From assembly GCA_013330285.1 (NCBI GenBank), contig DUIP01000009.1:9737-15664 (forward strand): a stretch of 5,928 nt of DNA, given 5' to 3'. This stretch comes from Candidatus Poseidoniaceae archaeon (GTDB lineage Archaea; Thermoplasmatota; Poseidoniia; Poseidoniales; Poseidoniaceae). Made by a program: the position numbers and the translations under genes. The notes beneath the pieces are model-generated. The model was not told where the DNA came from, ran no database searches, and saw only the letters and a program-made list of their open reading frames with translations. Shown here one piece after another: positions 5,201-5,928 of this stretch. Positions within the stretch are counted from its first letter, which is position 1. Each line of letters begins with the position of its first letter.

Positions 5201-5928
5201 ATGCACATCGCCATGGTGTCAGGTGAATACCCTCCTCGATGGGGAGGGATTGGCTCGGTGGTGTTCCACTTGGCTGGGCATTTGGCAGCTCGTGGCCACA
5301 GCATCACCATCATCACAAGAGCGCATAAAGGACGAGCGCCACCCCAACAGGGCGTCTCCGTCATCGAAGTACCGTGGCTGAAAGCGCCGATGGCCTTCAC
5401 AAGGTCGTACGGAAAACATGCATTACGGGCCCTCAAGCAGTTGCATGCAAGTGTGCCTGTGGATGTGGTTCACACCCTTCTTCCCCTCGTCAGTTGGAAG
5501 CGCAAAGAATTCCAATGGGTCGAAGCCAACATCGCACCAGTGGTATCGGCATTGAACGGAAGTTGGATCGGTGAGCGAAATGGCATGAAATTAGCTGCCA
5601 AACACCGCGAAGCTGCGACGTGGAAGAATCCTAACGATTTGGCCATTCTTACGACTGGTGGCTGGTATGCCAGATACGAGCAAGCCGGTGTCGAAGCATC
5701 CTCTGTGAGTGTCGCCATCAGCGAATCAACAAAACAAGAGTTTCAACGGTGGTACAAGCCTCCTGAAGATTGGCGTTGTGAGACCATTCTGTACGGTGTG
5801 GACCACCTCGTCTTCCGCCCGAGCAATACTGACGATGAAGAGGAACAACTCGCCCATGAAGCATTGAGGAAAAAATACGATGCTGCGGATGAAGATGCCT
5901 TGTGTGGCCGACCTTCCAAAACCACGCC
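5201..5928 (+). CDS. Family 4 glycosyltransferase, GT-B fold (3'-partial)
   Basis: The frame from ATG 5201 is open to the window end (242 full codons), so the C-terminus is missing. The N-terminal Rossmann domain begins MHIAMVSGEYPPRWGGIGSV (1-20), the classic GT4 opening with the glycine-rich acceptor-side loop. It continues with HLAARGHSITIITR, VDVVHTLLP, VSALNGSWIGE and AISESTKQEFQRWY, and reaches the inter-domain hallmark LYGVDHLVFRP (197-207). The C-terminal nucleotide-sugar domain with its E-x7-E motif would follow outside the window. Such enzymes add sugars, often mannose or N-acetylhexosamines, to lipid-linked or surface glycans at the cytoplasmic side; donor and acceptor are unknown. 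The start at 5201 fits the family opening and needs no unusual codon, but an upstream extension is possible. It is divergent from the GT2 gene. The last visible stretch, DALCGRPSKT, sits where a CVGR-type motif is expected. Confidence 0.9.
   Translation, partial: MHIAMVSGEYPPRWGGIGSVVFHLAGHLAARGHSITIITRAHKGRAPPQQGVSVIEVPWLKAPMAFTRSYGKHALRALKQLHASVPVDVVHTLLPLVSWKRKEFQWVEANIAPVVSALNGSWIGERNGMKLAAKHREAATWKNPNDLAILTTGGWYARYEQAGVEASSVSVAISESTKQEFQRWYKPPEDWRCETILYGVDHLVFRPSNTDDEEEQLAHEALRKKYDAADEDALCGRPSKTT

Noticed and set aside
5096..5206. Longer GT2 version starting at the minus-strand ATG at 5206
   Set aside because: The 37 added residues contain FSLQCFEGGCLCRGF and lie before the conserved VTVILPTRNEEE start of the fold; family members normally begin just before that strand. 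It would also overlap the GT4 start.
4920..5381. Plus-strand open frame of 153 codons across the divergent region
   Set aside because: It overlaps two well-supported glycosyltransferase genes and its translation has no family resemblance; only its internal ATG at 5094 is of interest.
1..5928. CRISPR array, tRNA, rRNA, insertion sequence or attachment-site repeats
   Set aside because: No regularly spaced direct repeats, cloverleaf-like segments, transposase motifs or terminal inverted repeats were noticed on either strand, and the window is almost wholly covered by four genes.

Overview
The window looks like a piece of a planktonic archaeal genome, most probably a Thermoplasmatota lineage such as Marine Group II (Poseidoniales). 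This is inferred from four things: a very large Ig/PKD-type surface protein with one C-terminal membrane anchor and an acidic cytoplasmic tail, near-zero intergenic spacing, no convincing Shine-Dalgarno sequences, and glycosyltransferases of types common in archaeal glycan loci. No rRNA, tRNA or universal marker is present, so the lineage is not proven.

Layout: (1) Positions 1-3675, plus strand, hold the 3' part of a giant surface-protein gene. The reading frame is open from the first base, so the ATG at 127 is internal. The visible 1224 residues run through a beta-helix-like region, a short Ig/carrier-like domain, seven degenerate PKD/Ig-like repeats, one transmembrane segment and an acidic tail. 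(2) Positions 3677-4312, minus strand, encode a thiopurine S-methyltransferase (Tpm) family protein, convergent with the surface gene with one base between the stop codons. (3) Positions 4322-5095, minus strand, encode a family 2 glycosyltransferase of the polyprenyl-phosphate sugar synthase type, nine bases upstream of tpm and probably co-transcribed with it. (4) Positions 5096-5200 separate divergent genes and carry an unexpected coding-like reading frame. (5) Positions 5201-5928, plus strand, hold the N-terminal two thirds or so of a family 4 glycosyltransferase cut by the window end.

How they may work together: the two glycosyltransferases would act at the inner membrane face or in the cytosol on lipid-linked glycan precursors. 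The surface protein carries about 19 N-X-S/T sequons, all outside the membrane, so it is a plausible acceptor. The methyltransferase has no obvious place in glycan assembly and may be a passenger for chalcogen or thiol methylation. No CRISPR array, mobile element or RNA gene was seen, and no stretch over 300 bases lacks a gene.
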